Shown here piece after piece: positions 8,527-17,388 of a DNA stretch of 42,473 nt (position 1 is its first letter; each line of letters starts with the position of its first letter). The stretch comes from Deltaproteobacteria bacterium (GTDB lineage Bacteria; Myxococcota_A; UBA9160; UBA4427). A model generated the notes under the pieces. It was not told where the DNA came from and searched no databases. It saw only the letters and a list, made by a program, of their open reading frames with translations. The position numbers and the translations under genes are program-made. The stretch spans positions 37,309 to 79,781 of the forward strand of contig NZHD01000103.1 of the NCBI GenBank assembly GCA_002691205.1, given 5' to 3'.

Positions 8527-9459
8527 ATGCCGATCAAAATCCCCAGCGAACTGCCCGCCCGAAAAGAACTAGAGAGCGAAGGCGTCGAAATCATTGGCCA
8601 AGAAAGTGCCCTTGAACAAGACATAAGGCCTCTCAAAATTGTCCTTCTCAACCTCATGCCCAAAAAGCATGAGACAGAGATTCAATACGCACGCCTTCTT
8701 GGAAATACACCGCTCCAAATTGAATTAACGCTGATGACCACCGCCAGCTATGAGCCTCGAAACGTACCGCCGGGTCATATGGATCAATTCTATCGGCGGC
8801 TTGATGACATCTCAGACGATTTTTTTGATGGCATGATCTTTACCGGCGCCCCCATCGAGCGACTCCCGTTTGAGGATGTTGACTACTGGCCTGAGTTGAC
8901 CGAAATCATCGACTGGTCCTCCAGTAACGTCGCCAGGCGACTCGGAGTCTGCTGGGGCGCACAGGCCCTCATGTATCACCTCCATGAAGTGCCCAAATAC
9001 GAACTCCCTCAAAAACTCTTCGGCGTATTTGATCATGCTATGGAGACGGACGGAAGGAGAGCCGGTGTGCTCGCCGGTTTTACCAACCGCTTCCCCATGC
9101 CCGTGTCTCGCTACACCGGCAATTTACCTGAGGCCATCGACGCGGTCCCACGGCTTGAAGTTCTCTCGCGTTCCCTTGAAGCTGGCATCGCCATGGTCCG
9201 AGACTCTGCGACGCAAGATCTCTTTGTCCTCAACCACTTGGAGTACGACGCTGAAACTCTGGCCGAAGAATACGCTCGAGACCACGAAGCCGGACTATCC
9301 ACAGCCCTCCCGGCCAACTATTTCCCAGAGGACAATCCAGACCTCCCGCCCGTTAACCGCTGGCGCCCCTATGCGTTTCTGCTGGTGGCCAACTGGATCA
9401 AGGACCTTTACCGACACAACCCCTTCGACCTCAGCGAACTGGCTCAGCGAAAGCTCTAG
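8527..9459 (+). CDS. metA: Homoserine O-acyltransferase MetA, probably acetyl-CoA-using
   Basis: Transfers an acyl group to the hydroxyl of L-homoserine, the first committed step of methionine synthesis, in the cytoplasm. Starting at ATG 8527 gives MPIKIPSELPARK, the usual N-terminus, and 310 residues, the normal length; the upstream in-frame extension to 8455 has no support. The nucleophile is Cys142 in GVCWGAQALMYH, with His236 and Glu238 in LNHLEYD. Position 111, which distinguishes succinyl- from acetyl-CoA users in this family, is Glu (TGAPIE); Glu111 is associated with acetyl-CoA use, Gly with succinyl-CoA. The convergent gene is an O-acetylhomoserine sulfhydrylase, which agrees. I see no recognisable SAM riboswitch in the 200-base leader. 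Confidence 0.95.
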   Translation: MPIKIPSELPARKELESEGVEIIGQESALEQDIRPLKIVLLNLMPKKHETEIQYARLLGNTPLQIELTLMTTASYEPRNVPPGHMDQFYRRLDDISDDFFDGMIFTGAPIERLPFEDVDYWPELTEIIDWSSSNVARRLGVCWGAQALMYHLHEVPKYELPQKLFGVFDHAMETDGRRAGVLAGFTNRFPMPVSRYTGNLPEAIDAVPRLEVLSRSLEAGIAMVRDSATQDLFVLNHLEYDAETLAEEYARDHEAGLSTALPANYFPEDNPDLPPVNRWRPYAFLLVANWIKDLYRHNPFDLSELAQRKL

Positions 9460-9474
9460 GGCTCATCGCAGAAC

Positions 9475-10758
9475 CTAGACTTTGGCGAGAGCCTGATCGA
9501 GATCGGCGATGATATCATCTACATGTTCGATCCCGATAGAGAGACGGACATAGCCAGGCGTGACGCCGGTAGCCAGCAAATCATCCCCCGAGAGTTGACT
9601 GTGCGTCGTACTGGCTGGATGAATGGCCAAACTCCGGGCGTCTCCAATATTGGCCACGTGGTAGAGAAGTTCGAGATTGTCGATAAACGCTTGGCCAGCG
9701 GATTTGCCGCCTTCAAGCTCCATCCCCACCAACCCGCCATAACCGCCATTCAGATAAGCATCCGCGCGACGTCGCGCCTCCCCTGACTGTTGACTTGGAT
9801 GAATCACGCCCACCACCTTTGGATGCTGCGCGAGATATGAAGCCACCTTTTCTGCATTCTGGCAGTGTTTTTCCATGCGTAAAGACACGGTCTCAATGCC
9901 CTGAAGGAAAAGAAAAGCATTGAAGGGCGACATGGCCGCCCCCGCATCGCGCAAGAGAGTCACACGCGCTTTCAGCGCATAGGCGATAGGCCCAAGGGGC
10001 TTGGCGGCTTCAAGCCAGACCGCGCCGTGATACCCTGGGTCGGGTCGAGTCAACAAAGGAAAACGCTCTTGGTTTCCTTCCCAATCAAAAGTGCCGCCGT
10101 CAATCAACATGCCGCCCACGGAATTCCCGTGACCACCTAGGTACTTAGTCGTGGAGTACATGGTAATCGCAGCCCCGTGTTCAAAAGGGCGACAAATCAC
10201 AGGAGCGGCCGTATTGTCCACGATCAAAGGAACACCCAGCTCTTTTCCGATCGCGGCCACTTCAGAGATAGGAAACATTTCAAGCTTCGGATTGGGCAAT
10301 GTCTCGCCGTAATAGGCGCGAGTCTTATCGTCCGTGGCCTTTCTGAAATTTTCCGGATCTGTCGGATCAACAAAGCGGACATCGATCCCCATATCTCGCA
10401 AAGTCACATTGAAGAGGTTCCAAGTCCCTCCGTAGATATGCTGGGAACATACGAAGTTATCGCCCGCTGAAGCAATGTTTAAGATTGAGAAAAGCGAAGC
10501 CGACTGGCCCGAGGCGAGAGCGAGCCCGGCCGCGCCCCCCTCCATCGCCGTCAAACGCTGCTCAAGCACATCTGTGGTTGGATTCATAATCCGCGTGTAG
10601 ATATTCCCGAGCTCAGCCAGAGAAAAAAGGCTTGCTGCATGCTCGGCGTCATCAAATTGATAACTGGTCGTCTGGTAAATCGGCACAGCGACACTTCCAG
10701 TGGTTGGATCTGCTCGGTAGCCCGCATGCAACGCCTGCGTCTCAGTTTTATGAGCCAT
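9475..10758 (-). CDS. metY: O-acetylhomoserine sulfhydrylase (aminocarboxypropyltransferase)
   Basis: PLP-dependent Cys/Met metabolism enzyme that converts O-acetylhomoserine and sulfide to homocysteine and acetate. It has the full family length (427 residues). Diagnostic sequences are the N-terminus TETQALHAGYRADPTTGSVA, the PLP-phosphate region LASGQSASLFS, and the Schiff-base lysine Lys205 in YSTTKYLGGHG. The extended loop region distinguishes MetY from the shorter cystathionine gamma-synthases. Start at ATG 10758 is backed by AAGGAGG a few bases upstream. Its stop lies 15 bases from the stop of metA on the other strand, so the two methionine genes converge rather than forming an operon. 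The 180 bases upstream show no riboswitch I can recognise. Confidence 0.93.
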   Translation of the reverse strand: MAHKTETQALHAGYRADPTTGSVAVPIYQTTSYQFDDAEHAASLFSLAELGNIYTRIMNPTTDVLEQRLTAMEGGAAGLALASGQSASLFSILNIASAGDNFVCSQHIYGGTWNLFNVTLRDMGIDVRFVDPTDPENFRKATDDKTRAYYGETLPNPKLEMFPISEVAAIGKELGVPLIVDNTAAPVICRPFEHGAAITMYSTTKYLGGHGNSVGGMLIDGGTFDWEGNQERFPLLTRPDPGYHGAVWLEAAKPLGPIAYALKARVTLLRDAGAAMSPFNAFLFLQGIETVSLRMEKHCQNAEKVASYLAQHPKVVGVIHPSQQSGEARRRADAYLNGGYGGLVGMELEGGKSAGQAFIDNLELLYHVANIGDARSLAIHPASTTHSQLSGDDLLATGVTPGYVRLSIGIEHVDDIIADLDQALAKV

Positions 10759-10938
10759 CCTATCCTCCTTGTTTTGCTTTAAATATCAATAGATGTGAGC
10801 GGCTAGCCAAAGCGGCCGTTCCCGCAATTAACGACTCACTTTGAATCCCGTTTTGGAAGTTTATTCCTTGACCTTTTTGGTTAAGACAAGAAGCTTCCGA
10901 ACACCATGACTGGAGTACCCTAGCACCAAGTCCTCGAC

Positions 10939-11544
10939 TTAGGGACCTTCCCAGTCAACGTCTGCGTACTCTGCACTCCCCCCCGAGAGATTCCAGTTGC
11001 GACCCCAATCTCGGAATCGACTTCGAGTGCTTGCGCAAATCGTGACATCGGGTGCCATCCAATACCCTGAGTTCACAACTCGCGTCGGTTCCCCATCTGG
11101 CCCGGCGACTGGTTGTACCTCCGCATCCAGAACTTTCGGAATGCTCACCTGCCAGCCCCTCCCTTGATCCTCAAAGGAAATCGGAACGCGCTTCGAACCC
11201 AGGAAGTTTGAAATCATCAGCGAGAACCAACCGATGCTCCCTCCAGCGGCACCCGAGAGAATTTCAGTAATGGCTTCTGCGGCAGGGTCACTCATGGATT
11301 CTTCTAAATAAAGCCCCACCGCCCAGCCCCCTTCAGAGAGAGGACCTGGAATATCCATCAACACGACGACCTTCAGGCCGTCTAACTTCACATCCCCCGC
11401 GTGCCCCTCTTCGATGTCGAGGGCCCACCAGGTGTGACAGACCCCGTGCGTTGGCCGGCTTTTTCCAAGCGAAGGCATACACGGACAAAAAACATCACAG
11501 TTACAACTTAAAACCACGCGACCTTGCAATCGCCATGAATCCAT
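10939..11544 (-). CDS. DUF1326-type cysteine-motif protein
   Basis: This 201-residue protein begins GRVVLSCNCDVFCPCMPS, the CNC...CPC signature of the DUF1326 family, whose function is not established; the cysteines suggest metal or thiol chemistry. The remainder (GLYLEESMSDPAAEAITEIL, GGSIGWFSLM) matches the family's layout of an acidic middle and a two-layer domain. No signal peptide is present. DUF1326 genes often occur beside DUF2182 membrane proteins, and here a DUF2182 gene lies two genes upstream on the same strand, with a PDZ-like gene in between. AGAGGG precedes the ATG. The 173 bases to the upstream gene could hold its own promoter. Confidence 0.85.
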   Translation of the reverse strand: MDSWRLQGRVVLSCNCDVFCPCMPSLGKSRPTHGVCHTWWALDIEEGHAGDVKLDGLKVVVLMDIPGPLSEGGWAVGLYLEESMSDPAAEAITEILSGAAGGSIGWFSLMISNFLGSKRVPISFEDQGRGWQVSIPKVLDAEVQPVAGPDGEPTRVVNSGYWMAPDVTICASTRSRFRDWGRNWNLSGGSAEYADVDWEGP

Positions 11545-11717
11545 TTCAACCCTCTTCTGACTTCTTCATTAATTTTGGGCTCTCTCTAAACGCCTCAATG
11601 AACCGGTGGGCGCTCAGACAATATGACTTTCGAGGAGTCATGATACACCCGACAGGATCGTTTGACAGCGGACGTGAAACAAGGGAGCCAAGAAACAGGC
11701 CCCGTCTAAGGCCTTCA

Positions 11718-12590
11718 TCAGGGCTCGGACCCTTGAGGCGCTTCGGGATAGACAGCGGTTTGGACCCCCCGAATGGGTGCGCCGAAGATGCCCCGCGGAA
11801 CCGCCACCGAGAATGAGCCGACGCCGGGGCGAAAAAAGACCAAAGTCGGCGATGCCCCTCGGTCCCGGTCCACCTGCATCAGAGCGAGATAGTCCGAAGA
11901 GGTGAATATCTGAGTCCCTCCCTGTTCGGGGGTTCCCCCATAGGAAACCAGTAGGTCTCCCTTTTTTAGACCCAAGGAATGCCCCAAAGATGTCGGCTGC
12001 TGCACCTCAACCCGGTTGGCTTGGCCTGTGGCATAGAGCATGGCATCAAAATCACTCAGATCGCCTACTTCACTCTTCAGCGCCTGCTCGGCCAAGCTCT
12101 GAACTTCGCGCGCTTCACCAGGCGAAAGGCCCACCCCATCACCGTAGGGTCCCACACCCAGCCTCCTCATCACTCGATCGCGTGCGCCTTCATACTCGGA
12201 TCTAAGACGTTGGACCTCTTGCGCCGAATAGCCCGCCTGAGTGAGGACACGATCATCAAAAGACTGCTCCCACACCGGACGTCTCATAGACTGCGTCTGT
12301 TTTCTCTTTCGAGGCGCCACGACCACGCCATCCTTCCTCGGTCGACGAGGGCGAAGTCGCCCAGCAGGAAGAGGACTCTCCGAGGCTTTAAGGCTTGGAT
12401 TCTCCAGCCCCTCCGAAGCCTCTGCTGATCGCTCCAGCATCTCCATGTCAACGACTCTGGAGGGGGTCTCTACAGCTGGAACTGGAACCGGAGCCGTAGA
12501 GGGCGGCGGGTCACCCAAAACAAAAAGCCCCGAGAGGAGACCCAAACCGGCTAAGGCGAGGAAGAAAACGACTCGCTGAAAGTCTTTCAC
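11718..12590 (-). CDS. Single-pass membrane protein with a PDZ-like C-terminal domain
   Basis: About 290 residues from GTG 12590, chosen because AAGGAAAGGG lies just upstream, the transmembrane signal follows at once (DFQRVVFFLALAGLGLLSG), and it avoids the 79-base overlap with the DUF2182 gene that the longest frame (12785) would need. After the anchor comes a Pro-rich and very basic low-complexity linker (GRLRPRRPRKDG, VVAPRKRKQTQ), a helical region, and a C-terminal PDZ-like domain (LGHSLGLKKGDLLVSYGG to FFRPGVGSFSVAVPRG). No protease active site is visible, so this is more likely a periplasmic binding or adaptor protein than an enzyme. It sits between DUF2182 and DUF1326, which are commonly neighbours. 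Confidence 0.72.
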   Translation of the reverse strand: MKDFQRVVFFLALAGLGLLSGLFVLGDPPPSTAPVPVPAVETPSRVVDMEMLERSAEASEGLENPSLKASESPLPAGRLRPRRPRKDGVVVAPRKRKQTQSMRRPVWEQSFDDRVLTQAGYSAQEVQRLRSEYEGARDRVMRRLGVGPYGDGVGLSPGEAREVQSLAEQALKSEVGDLSDFDAMLYATGQANRVEVQQPTSLGHSLGLKKGDLLVSYGGTPEQGGTQIFTSSDYLALMQVDRDRGASPTLVFFRPGVGSFSVAVPRGIFGAPIRGVQTAVYPEAPQGSEP

Positions 12591-12706
12591 ACGCCCTTTC
12601 CTTCCATGCTGTTTTGATTCCGAAGTGAGGCCCCGATCCATCGAGACAAAACCACAACGCCGGCCGAAAGGGTAGCCTAAATGAATCAAGGCAATTCGTT
12701 CACCCC

Positions 12707-13546
12707 TTACAGTGGGGCCTGCAGAGCTCGGAGCCACAAGCCAAGGCCCCCGAGAACCATTCCTCCACCTGTCCACTTCCCCCAACGATCAGCCCCCGGG
12801 AGAACCTTTTCCGCCAGCATGTAAACGGTCAAACCTGCGAGCCAAAGAAGATTAAGCATGCCAGCCACCCACATGAGACCCATCAAAGCCCAGCAACAGC
12901 CCACGCAGAAAAGTCCATGTCGAACCCCCATCCTCCATGCGCCCAGAGTGCCTTCTCGCCACTCAGTCAACATCAAAGCCAGAGGCGAACGACACCGAGA
13001 GAGACACGCTGTTTTAAGCGGTGTCCATTGAAAGATACCCGCAAGAACCAGCAATCCACCGCTGAAAGCCAGGCTTCGACTTTCGCCAGCCTGACTCACC
13101 CACGCCGCCCGTTGCAACCCAACGTCAAGCCATGCCGCGATCGCACTAAAACCAATCCAGGCCGTCAGATAACCCAGCACCAAAGCAAACACCGAAACAC
13201 CCGGCCCCTGCGCGCTCTTTTGCCTTCGCGCCAAAGATGCATAGGTGAGAATCATGGGGGAGGCCGTCGGCAACATCATGGCCACGACCATCACAATCCA
13301 CATCACAAAGAGCAAAAGAAAAGAAATCGAGGCGGGTCCATGGTGGGCGTGCGCCCCCCCTGCAGCCCCCGCCATGCCGTGCTGCTCATGGGAGAGGGTC
13401 GCCATATAGATCCAAGCTAAAACCGTCGCCCAAACGATGCCCGCCAGAACCCAAATGCGGTCACGCCTTAAAAGGGTCTCCAGCAACCCGTCCGAAGAAT
13501 GATTTGAGACCGACTCGGTCCCAGAAAGGGGGTTACCCGAATCCAT
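12707..13546 (-). CDS. DUF2182 predicted metal-binding integral membrane protein
   Basis: This 279-residue polytopic membrane protein carries the hallmarks of the DUF2182 family: MVVAMMLPTASPMI in an early helix, TPLKTACLSRCRSP in the middle, and HGLFCVGCCWALMGLMW near the end. The conserved Met, Cys and His residues are the basis for the predicted metal binding. A His-rich periplasmic-looking loop (HEQHGMAGAAGGAHAHHG) follows the first helix and could also bind metal. The biochemical role is unknown. ATG 13546 is preceded by AAGGTGA. It heads a minus-strand group with the PDZ-like and DUF1326 genes. Confidence 0.88.
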   Translation of the reverse strand: MDSGNPLSGTESVSNHSSDGLLETLLRRDRIWVLAGIVWATVLAWIYMATLSHEQHGMAGAAGGAHAHHGPASISFLLLFVMWIVMVVAMMLPTASPMILTYASLARRQKSAQGPGVSVFALVLGYLTAWIGFSAIAAWLDVGLQRAAWVSQAGESRSLAFSGGLLVLAGIFQWTPLKTACLSRCRSPLALMLTEWREGTLGAWRMGVRHGLFCVGCCWALMGLMWVAGMLNLLWLAGLTVYMLAEKVLPGADRWGKWTGGGMVLGGLGLWLRALQAPL

Positions 13547-13601
13547 TCACCTTACCCGTTTCCGGCCCACGGCTCTCTTCGAGCGCGAGCGAATCTAAAT
13601 T

Positions 13602-13633
13602 TCAGGGCAGCCCCTGTTTTGGGGCTGCCCTGA
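13602..13633 (-). terminator. Strong hairpin downstream of the SDR gene, possible terminator
   Basis: Positions 13603-13614 (cagggcagcccc) and 13621-13632 (ggggctgccctg) pair perfectly across a 6-base loop, with one extra T:A pair outside. It lies 20 bases after the SDR stop and ahead of the DUF2182 gene on the same strand. The trailing tract on the minus strand is AAATTTAG, a poor T-run, so termination efficiency is uncertain; it could instead stabilise the mRNA 3' end. Confidence 0.55.
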
Positions 13634-13652
13634 GTACTCAAAACCGGCCGGT

Positions 13653-14534
13653 TTAGAAGACAAGCTTCGCAAGCGAAACCGGCTCGGGCCAATCCGGCAT
13701 GGATTTCAGAATCTTCTCGCCAATCTCTGACGGCGTCCAAGCCTCTTCTTTTCCATCGCGATCCGCAATGGTCTCAAAGGCTTGATAGAGAACTGAAACT
13801 CGATTCCCACTAATGACAAACTGACGACCCGTGATTGCGGCGGATTCGTCCGAACACAACCATGCGATAGCCGGCGAGACTTTTTCGGCCGCATAGTTCA
13901 CTTCAGATCCTTCCGGGAATAAATCAGCCGTCATTCTCGAATAAGCATTGGGAGCCAGCACATTCACAGTGATGCCCGCGCGTGCGCCTTCTAGAGCCAA
14001 GCACCGCATAAAGCCCGCGATTCCGGCTTTGGCGGCCCCGTAATTTGTTTGACCAAAATTGCCCAGCAGCCCCGAGGTCGAACTCGTCATAATGATCCGT
14101 CCACCGGTGCCCTGCTCGAGCATGTGCATGTAAACGGCTTTTGTCGGCTGAAAGGTTCCTTTCAAATGCACCGCGATGACTGGATCCCAGAGATCTTCGG
14201 TCATCTTCTTGAAAGACTTGTCCCTCAGGATGCCCGCATTGTTAATGAGGATATCGACCTTGCCAAACTCAGAGACCGCTGTGTCAACCATTCCCTGCGC
14301 ATCACTGGCCTCGGTGACCGAACCGTAGTTCGCCACCGCTTGCCCGCCGGCGGCACGAATCTCTTCCACCACAGCATCGGCCATGGAGTTGCCCCCGCCT
14401 TGACCATCCACCGTCCCGCCCAGATCATTAACCACAACCGCTGCACCCTCTTTGCCAAGCAAAAGTGAATGAGCACGTCCTAAACCACCGCCGGCTCCGG
14501 TGACGATGGCCACCTTTCCGTCCAAAATTCCCAT
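13653..14534 (-). CDS. Short-chain dehydrogenase, (3R)-hydroxyacyl-CoA dehydrogenase (MFE-2/HSD17B4) type
   Basis: NAD(P)-dependent Rossmann-fold enzyme of 293 residues. The cofactor motif TGAGGGLG is at residues 12-19, NNAG at 98-101, and catalytic Tyr165 and Lys169 are in YGAAK with a serine cluster just before (MTSSTSG). The insert NDLGGTVDGQGGGNSMADAV followed by GGQAVANYGSVT is characteristic of the dehydrogenase domain of peroxisomal multifunctional enzyme 2 and related bacterial proteins, which oxidise (3R)-hydroxyacyl-CoAs. A general fatty acid or steroid SDR role cannot be excluded. ATG 14534 is chosen over 14573 because AAAGGAG sits about six bases upstream. The 292 bases between it and the divergent lipoprotein gene hold their promoters; I could not pick convincing hexamers. 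Confidence 0.87.
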   Translation of the reverse strand: MGILDGKVAIVTGAGGGLGRAHSLLLGKEGAAVVVNDLGGTVDGQGGGNSMADAVVEEIRAAGGQAVANYGSVTEASDAQGMVDTAVSEFGKVDILINNAGILRDKSFKKMTEDLWDPVIAVHLKGTFQPTKAVYMHMLEQGTGGRIIMTSSTSGLLGNFGQTNYGAAKAGIAGFMRCLALEGARAGITVNVLAPNAYSRMTADLFPEGSEVNYAAEKVSPAIAWLCSDESAAITGRQFVISGNRVSVLYQAFETIADRDGKEEAWTPSEIGEKILKSMPDWPEPVSLAKLVF

Positions 14535-14826
14535 TTCCAACTCCTTTAATAATGAATAACGGTTCGGCCTCAAGGCCTTCCCGACGGACGACTATAGTCG
14601 TTGCGCCGTCGATCATCTCCCCCCAATCCCAAAAACTCGATCAATCGACAATGAAGCCCCTAGGGAGGCCTGGGCAGCTCTTCTGACCCTCTGTCACGGC
14701 TCGGATCTTGACTTCCCGTTTTTCCCTCAGCCGCGCGGTTCGCTTAGGTTTGTACACCCCTTGATAAGCTGTCTCGGCCCCCCCACGCTCTCGCGACAGA
14801 CCGCGATCAAAACGCCGGAGGATCTC

Positions 14827-15333
14827 ATGTCCCATTCTTCTCAGACACGAGTGCAACTGAGAACAGTGTGCCTTTTCATCGCCCTAGGACTCCTGGTGGG
14901 CTGCCAGCCCAACGACGAAGATCCGGGGCTCTGGCTCAAAGGAACAGAGGTCACTCGGCCCGTCACCGACTGGACCTTTACCCAGTCGGTGGATGAAATC
15001 CTTATTGAGACTCAACCCTGGTACGGCCTTCCCCACTCAACGACCATATGGTGTGTTCAATTAGATGGAGCTCTTTACATCGGGTCCTATGGGAATGAAC
15101 GAAAGCATTGGGAAAAAAGCATCGCGAACGACCCAAGGGCTCGTCTCTCCATCCAGGGCGATTTATATCCCGTCCAAATCCGTCCTGTCATCGAGGGCGA
15201 ACTCAGCCAACAGATACTGGAGAGATACAACCAGAAATACGACATGGAAGAGGTGTTTGGAAAAGATGTGCCCGAGTGGTGGTTTTACCAGGTCGAACAG
15301 CCCGAGGCGTCTGCCAAAAAGAAACCCAGCTAA
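14827..15333 (+). CDS. Small lipoprotein with a split-barrel (PNPOx-like) domain
   Basis: Starts at ATG 14827, preceded by GGAGG (14817-14821) at ideal spacing; the frame back to 14761 is not needed. The 168-residue product has a type II signal peptide with lipobox LLVGC (Cys26). The mature part contains ETQPWYGLPHSTTIWCVQLD followed by ALYIGSYGNERKHWEKSI and DPRARLSIQGDLYPVQIRPV. This resembles the split beta-barrel of pyridoxamine-phosphate-oxidase-like and deazaflavin-binding proteins, in a secreted form. Whether it binds flavin is unknown. The next gene on the same strand starts 157 bases later. Confidence 0.75.
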   Translation: MSHSSQTRVQLRTVCLFIALGLLVGCQPNDEDPGLWLKGTEVTRPVTDWTFTQSVDEILIETQPWYGLPHSTTIWCVQLDGALYIGSYGNERKHWEKSIANDPRARLSIQGDLYPVQIRPVIEGELSQQILERYNQKYDMEEVFGKDVPEWWFYQVEQPEASAKKKPS

Positions 15334-15490
15334 ATCCAACAAAGAGAAGCTTCAAAAAACACCGTGAATTCCGCTCAAATTTAAGGACGAATGAGCTCAC
15401 GGGCTCAAAAAGAGATTCTAAAGGTGTTACGCTACACGGGATTCATTGATTAGATCCACCCCAGCCATGCCGCTTTTCAGGATCATCGAA

Positions 15491-16600
15491 ATGTTCATTC
15501 GTAATCTCTCCCTCTTCGTTTCATTGCTCGCTATCAGTGTGTTTCTTGCGGCCGACCTGAGGGCGGAATCCTCTGCGGGGTGCGGGCTCACCCCCCCCAC
15601 CTCTCCGGGCGTTTCGGGGAACGTGTCTCTGGCCTATGGCGGACTGAATCGAGGCTACCGGCTACACCTGCCCCCCAGCTACGATCCAAACACCCCCATG
15701 CCCATCGTGATGAGCACACACGGCTACTACAGCTCGGGCGCTACCAACGAATCCTTCACGGGCCTCAGCAATCATGCAAATGCCAACGATTACATCGTGG
15801 TTTACCCCGAGTCGACCAGCTTCTACGCAGGCTCTTACAACGGTGAATGGTGGGGACAAGTCAAATCATGGAACGATCTCGGATGCAGTCAATCACCAGG
15901 ACCTGAAGGGCCTCTTTGCGTAGACCCGCAGTGGGAAGATTACTACCCCTGTCCCACTGAGTGCGGAAGCTGCGGCCCCTGTGAATCCTGCAGCTGCAAT
16001 GACGATGTGGGTTTTATCAGCGCCCTGCTCGACGACCTCGAATCGAAGCTCTGCCTCGACCTCAACCGCATCTATGGAGTGGGCTACAGCAACGGCGCCG
16101 GCTTCGCACATCGACTGGCGTGCACGCTCGATGATCGACTCGCCGCAGTCATCCCTCAGCACGGTGCACTCCCGAAAGGATACAACTGCGCAACCGATGA
16201 TCGAATGCCCTTGCTGATCATTGGCGGTACCAATGACACAATTATTCCCATCGATGGTTCTCCGTCGCCCTCCGATGGATTCGTCTACTCCTCCATGCCC
16301 GACGTGGCTGCAGGCTTTGCGGAAGCCCAGGGCTGTGATCTCTTAACTTCGAGCTACCCGACGCCAGCCGATGGGACCGACGCCCTCACTTGTGTTCAAC
16401 ATGACAATTGTGACAACGACGCCGAAGTCGTCTTCTGCCAGTGGAACGGAGGCCACGACTACCCTGATGGATGGGGGAATGACCTCTTCTGGACATTCCT
16501 ACAAAACAACGCTCGCCCCGTCCCCGAACCCAGTGCGACTCTTCAGATGAGCTTGGGGCTCCTCTCGATCTTTTTGTTAAATCGGCGCAAACGAGCTTGA
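15491..16600 (+). CDS. PEP-CTERM-anchored polyhydroxybutyrate-depolymerase/feruloyl-esterase-like hydrolase
   Basis: Secreted alpha/beta hydrolase of 369 residues. ATG 15491 gives a clean signal peptide (FVSLLAISVFLAADLRA). The catalytic triad is readable: Ser200 in GVGYSNGAG, Asp249 in GGTNDTIIP, and His322 in NGGHDYPDG, with oxyanion-region THGYYSSG at residues 76-83. Between strands lies an unusual cysteine-rich insert (Cys154, 158, 161, 164, 167, 169). The C-terminus is a PEP-CTERM signal: VPEPS with PEP at 345-347, a hydrophobic run and RRKRA, so it should be sorted by an exosortase. The family cleaves polyhydroxyalkanoates or aromatic esters; the substrate is unknown here. It overlaps the next gene by four bases and has a lipoprotein-type homolog at 28357-29523. 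Confidence 0.88.
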   Translation: MFIRNLSLFVSLLAISVFLAADLRAESSAGCGLTPPTSPGVSGNVSLAYGGLNRGYRLHLPPSYDPNTPMPIVMSTHGYYSSGATNESFTGLSNHANANDYIVVYPESTSFYAGSYNGEWWGQVKSWNDLGCSQSPGPEGPLCVDPQWEDYYPCPTECGSCGPCESCSCNDDVGFISALLDDLESKLCLDLNRIYGVGYSNGAGFAHRLACTLDDRLAAVIPQHGALPKGYNCATDDRMPLLIIGGTNDTIIPIDGSPSPSDGFVYSSMPDVAAGFAEAQGCDLLTSSYPTPADGTDALTCVQHDNCDNDAEVVFCQWNGGHDYPDGWGNDLFWTFLQNNARPVPEPSATLQMSLGLLSIFLLNRRKRA

Positions 16601-17355
16601 TTAAAAGCCAAAAACCCCTGTGCGACGCGTTGGGTTTGACGGCGGACCATGGGTTGCTCTCGATCGTAGGCGGCGGTGGCAAAAGTAGTCTGATGTTCGC
16701 ATTAGGAAATCTCTTGCCTGGTCGAGTGCTGCTCACCACAACCACTCGTATTTTTTCTGCCCAGATGGATATTGCCGAACGCGTTTTTACTTTAGACGAC
16801 CCGAAATGGAGAGAAGAAATCGCCTCCATCGCGGGGCCAAGCTTGTTGGTTGGGCATGTGGAAGGCGAAAAGGCAGTGGGAGTCCCTCCTGAGTTGCCAG
16901 GGGAGTTACTCAAAAATGGCCAAACGGACTGGATTGTCCTCGAAGCCGACGGATCTAGGATGCGTCCCACGAAAGCACCCGCCGAGCACGAACCCGTGAT
17001 CCCTCACGACTCAAGTCAAGTCGTCATCACCGTGGGAATCGATGCGCTTTCGGGCCCGATACGCGAACAAACTCATCGGCCAGAGCGCGTCTCCGCCGTC
17101 ACAGGTTTATCAGAGGACGCAACTCTCACGCCTGGGAGCCTCGCCAGGTTGATGACCTCAGCCCAAGGCGGCCTAAAGGGTATCCCTGAACAGGCCACGG
17201 TGAGCCTTCTGATCAACAAAGTGGAAAGCGATGTGACCAAACAATATGCGGAAGAAATTGCCCTTTTGGCTCTCAAGCACAGTCGAATCAGACGAGTGAT
17301 CGCCGGAAAAATGAAGCCCACCGCAAATTCCCCATGGACTGTCTGGTCGCGTTAG
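16597..17355 (+). CDS. yqeC: YqeC-like P-loop protein, molybdenum-hydroxylase/selenium cofactor accessory
   Basis: This 252-residue protein has a glycine-rich P-loop IVGGGGKSSL (Lys29), then LLTTTTRIF, VGHVEGEKAVGVPPELPG, and EADGSRMRPTKAPAEHEPVI. This order matches the YqeC family, named as an accessory of selenium-dependent molybdenum hydroxylases. The start is TTG, overlapping the stop of the esterase gene as TTGA, so translation is probably coupled. No molybdenum hydroxylase, SelD or XdhC-like gene is visible in the window, making it an orphan here. A MOSC protein, another molybdenum-cofactor-related family, lies just past the following gene. Confidence 0.82.
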   Translation: MIKSQKPLCDALGLTADHGLLSIVGGGGKSSLMFALGNLLPGRVLLTTTTRIFSAQMDIAERVFTLDDPKWREEIASIAGPSLLVGHVEGEKAVGVPPELPGELLKNGQTDWIVLEADGSRMRPTKAPAEHEPVIPHDSSQVVITVGIDALSGPIREQTHRPERVSAVTGLSEDATLTPGSLARLMTSAQGGLKGIPEQATVSLLINKVESDVTKQYAEEIALLALKHSRIRRVIAGKMKPTANSPWTVWSR

Positions 17356-17388
17356 ACTCTAGGCTGTAAAAACCTGGAGAAAAGCGCT

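Noticed and set aside
10759-10938. Possible SAM-responsive leader ahead of metY
   Set aside because: Only short palindromes such as GGCTAGCC are present; no known riboswitch core is recognisable.
12591-12785. N-terminal extension of the PDZ-like protein
   Set aside because: It would overlap DUF2182 by 79 bases and bury the signal anchor; GTG 12590 has a good ribosome site directly before the membrane helix.
16386-16970. A minus-strand open frame of 194 codons
   Set aside because: Overlaps the end of the esterase and the start of yqeC on the other strand, both of which have clear motifs.
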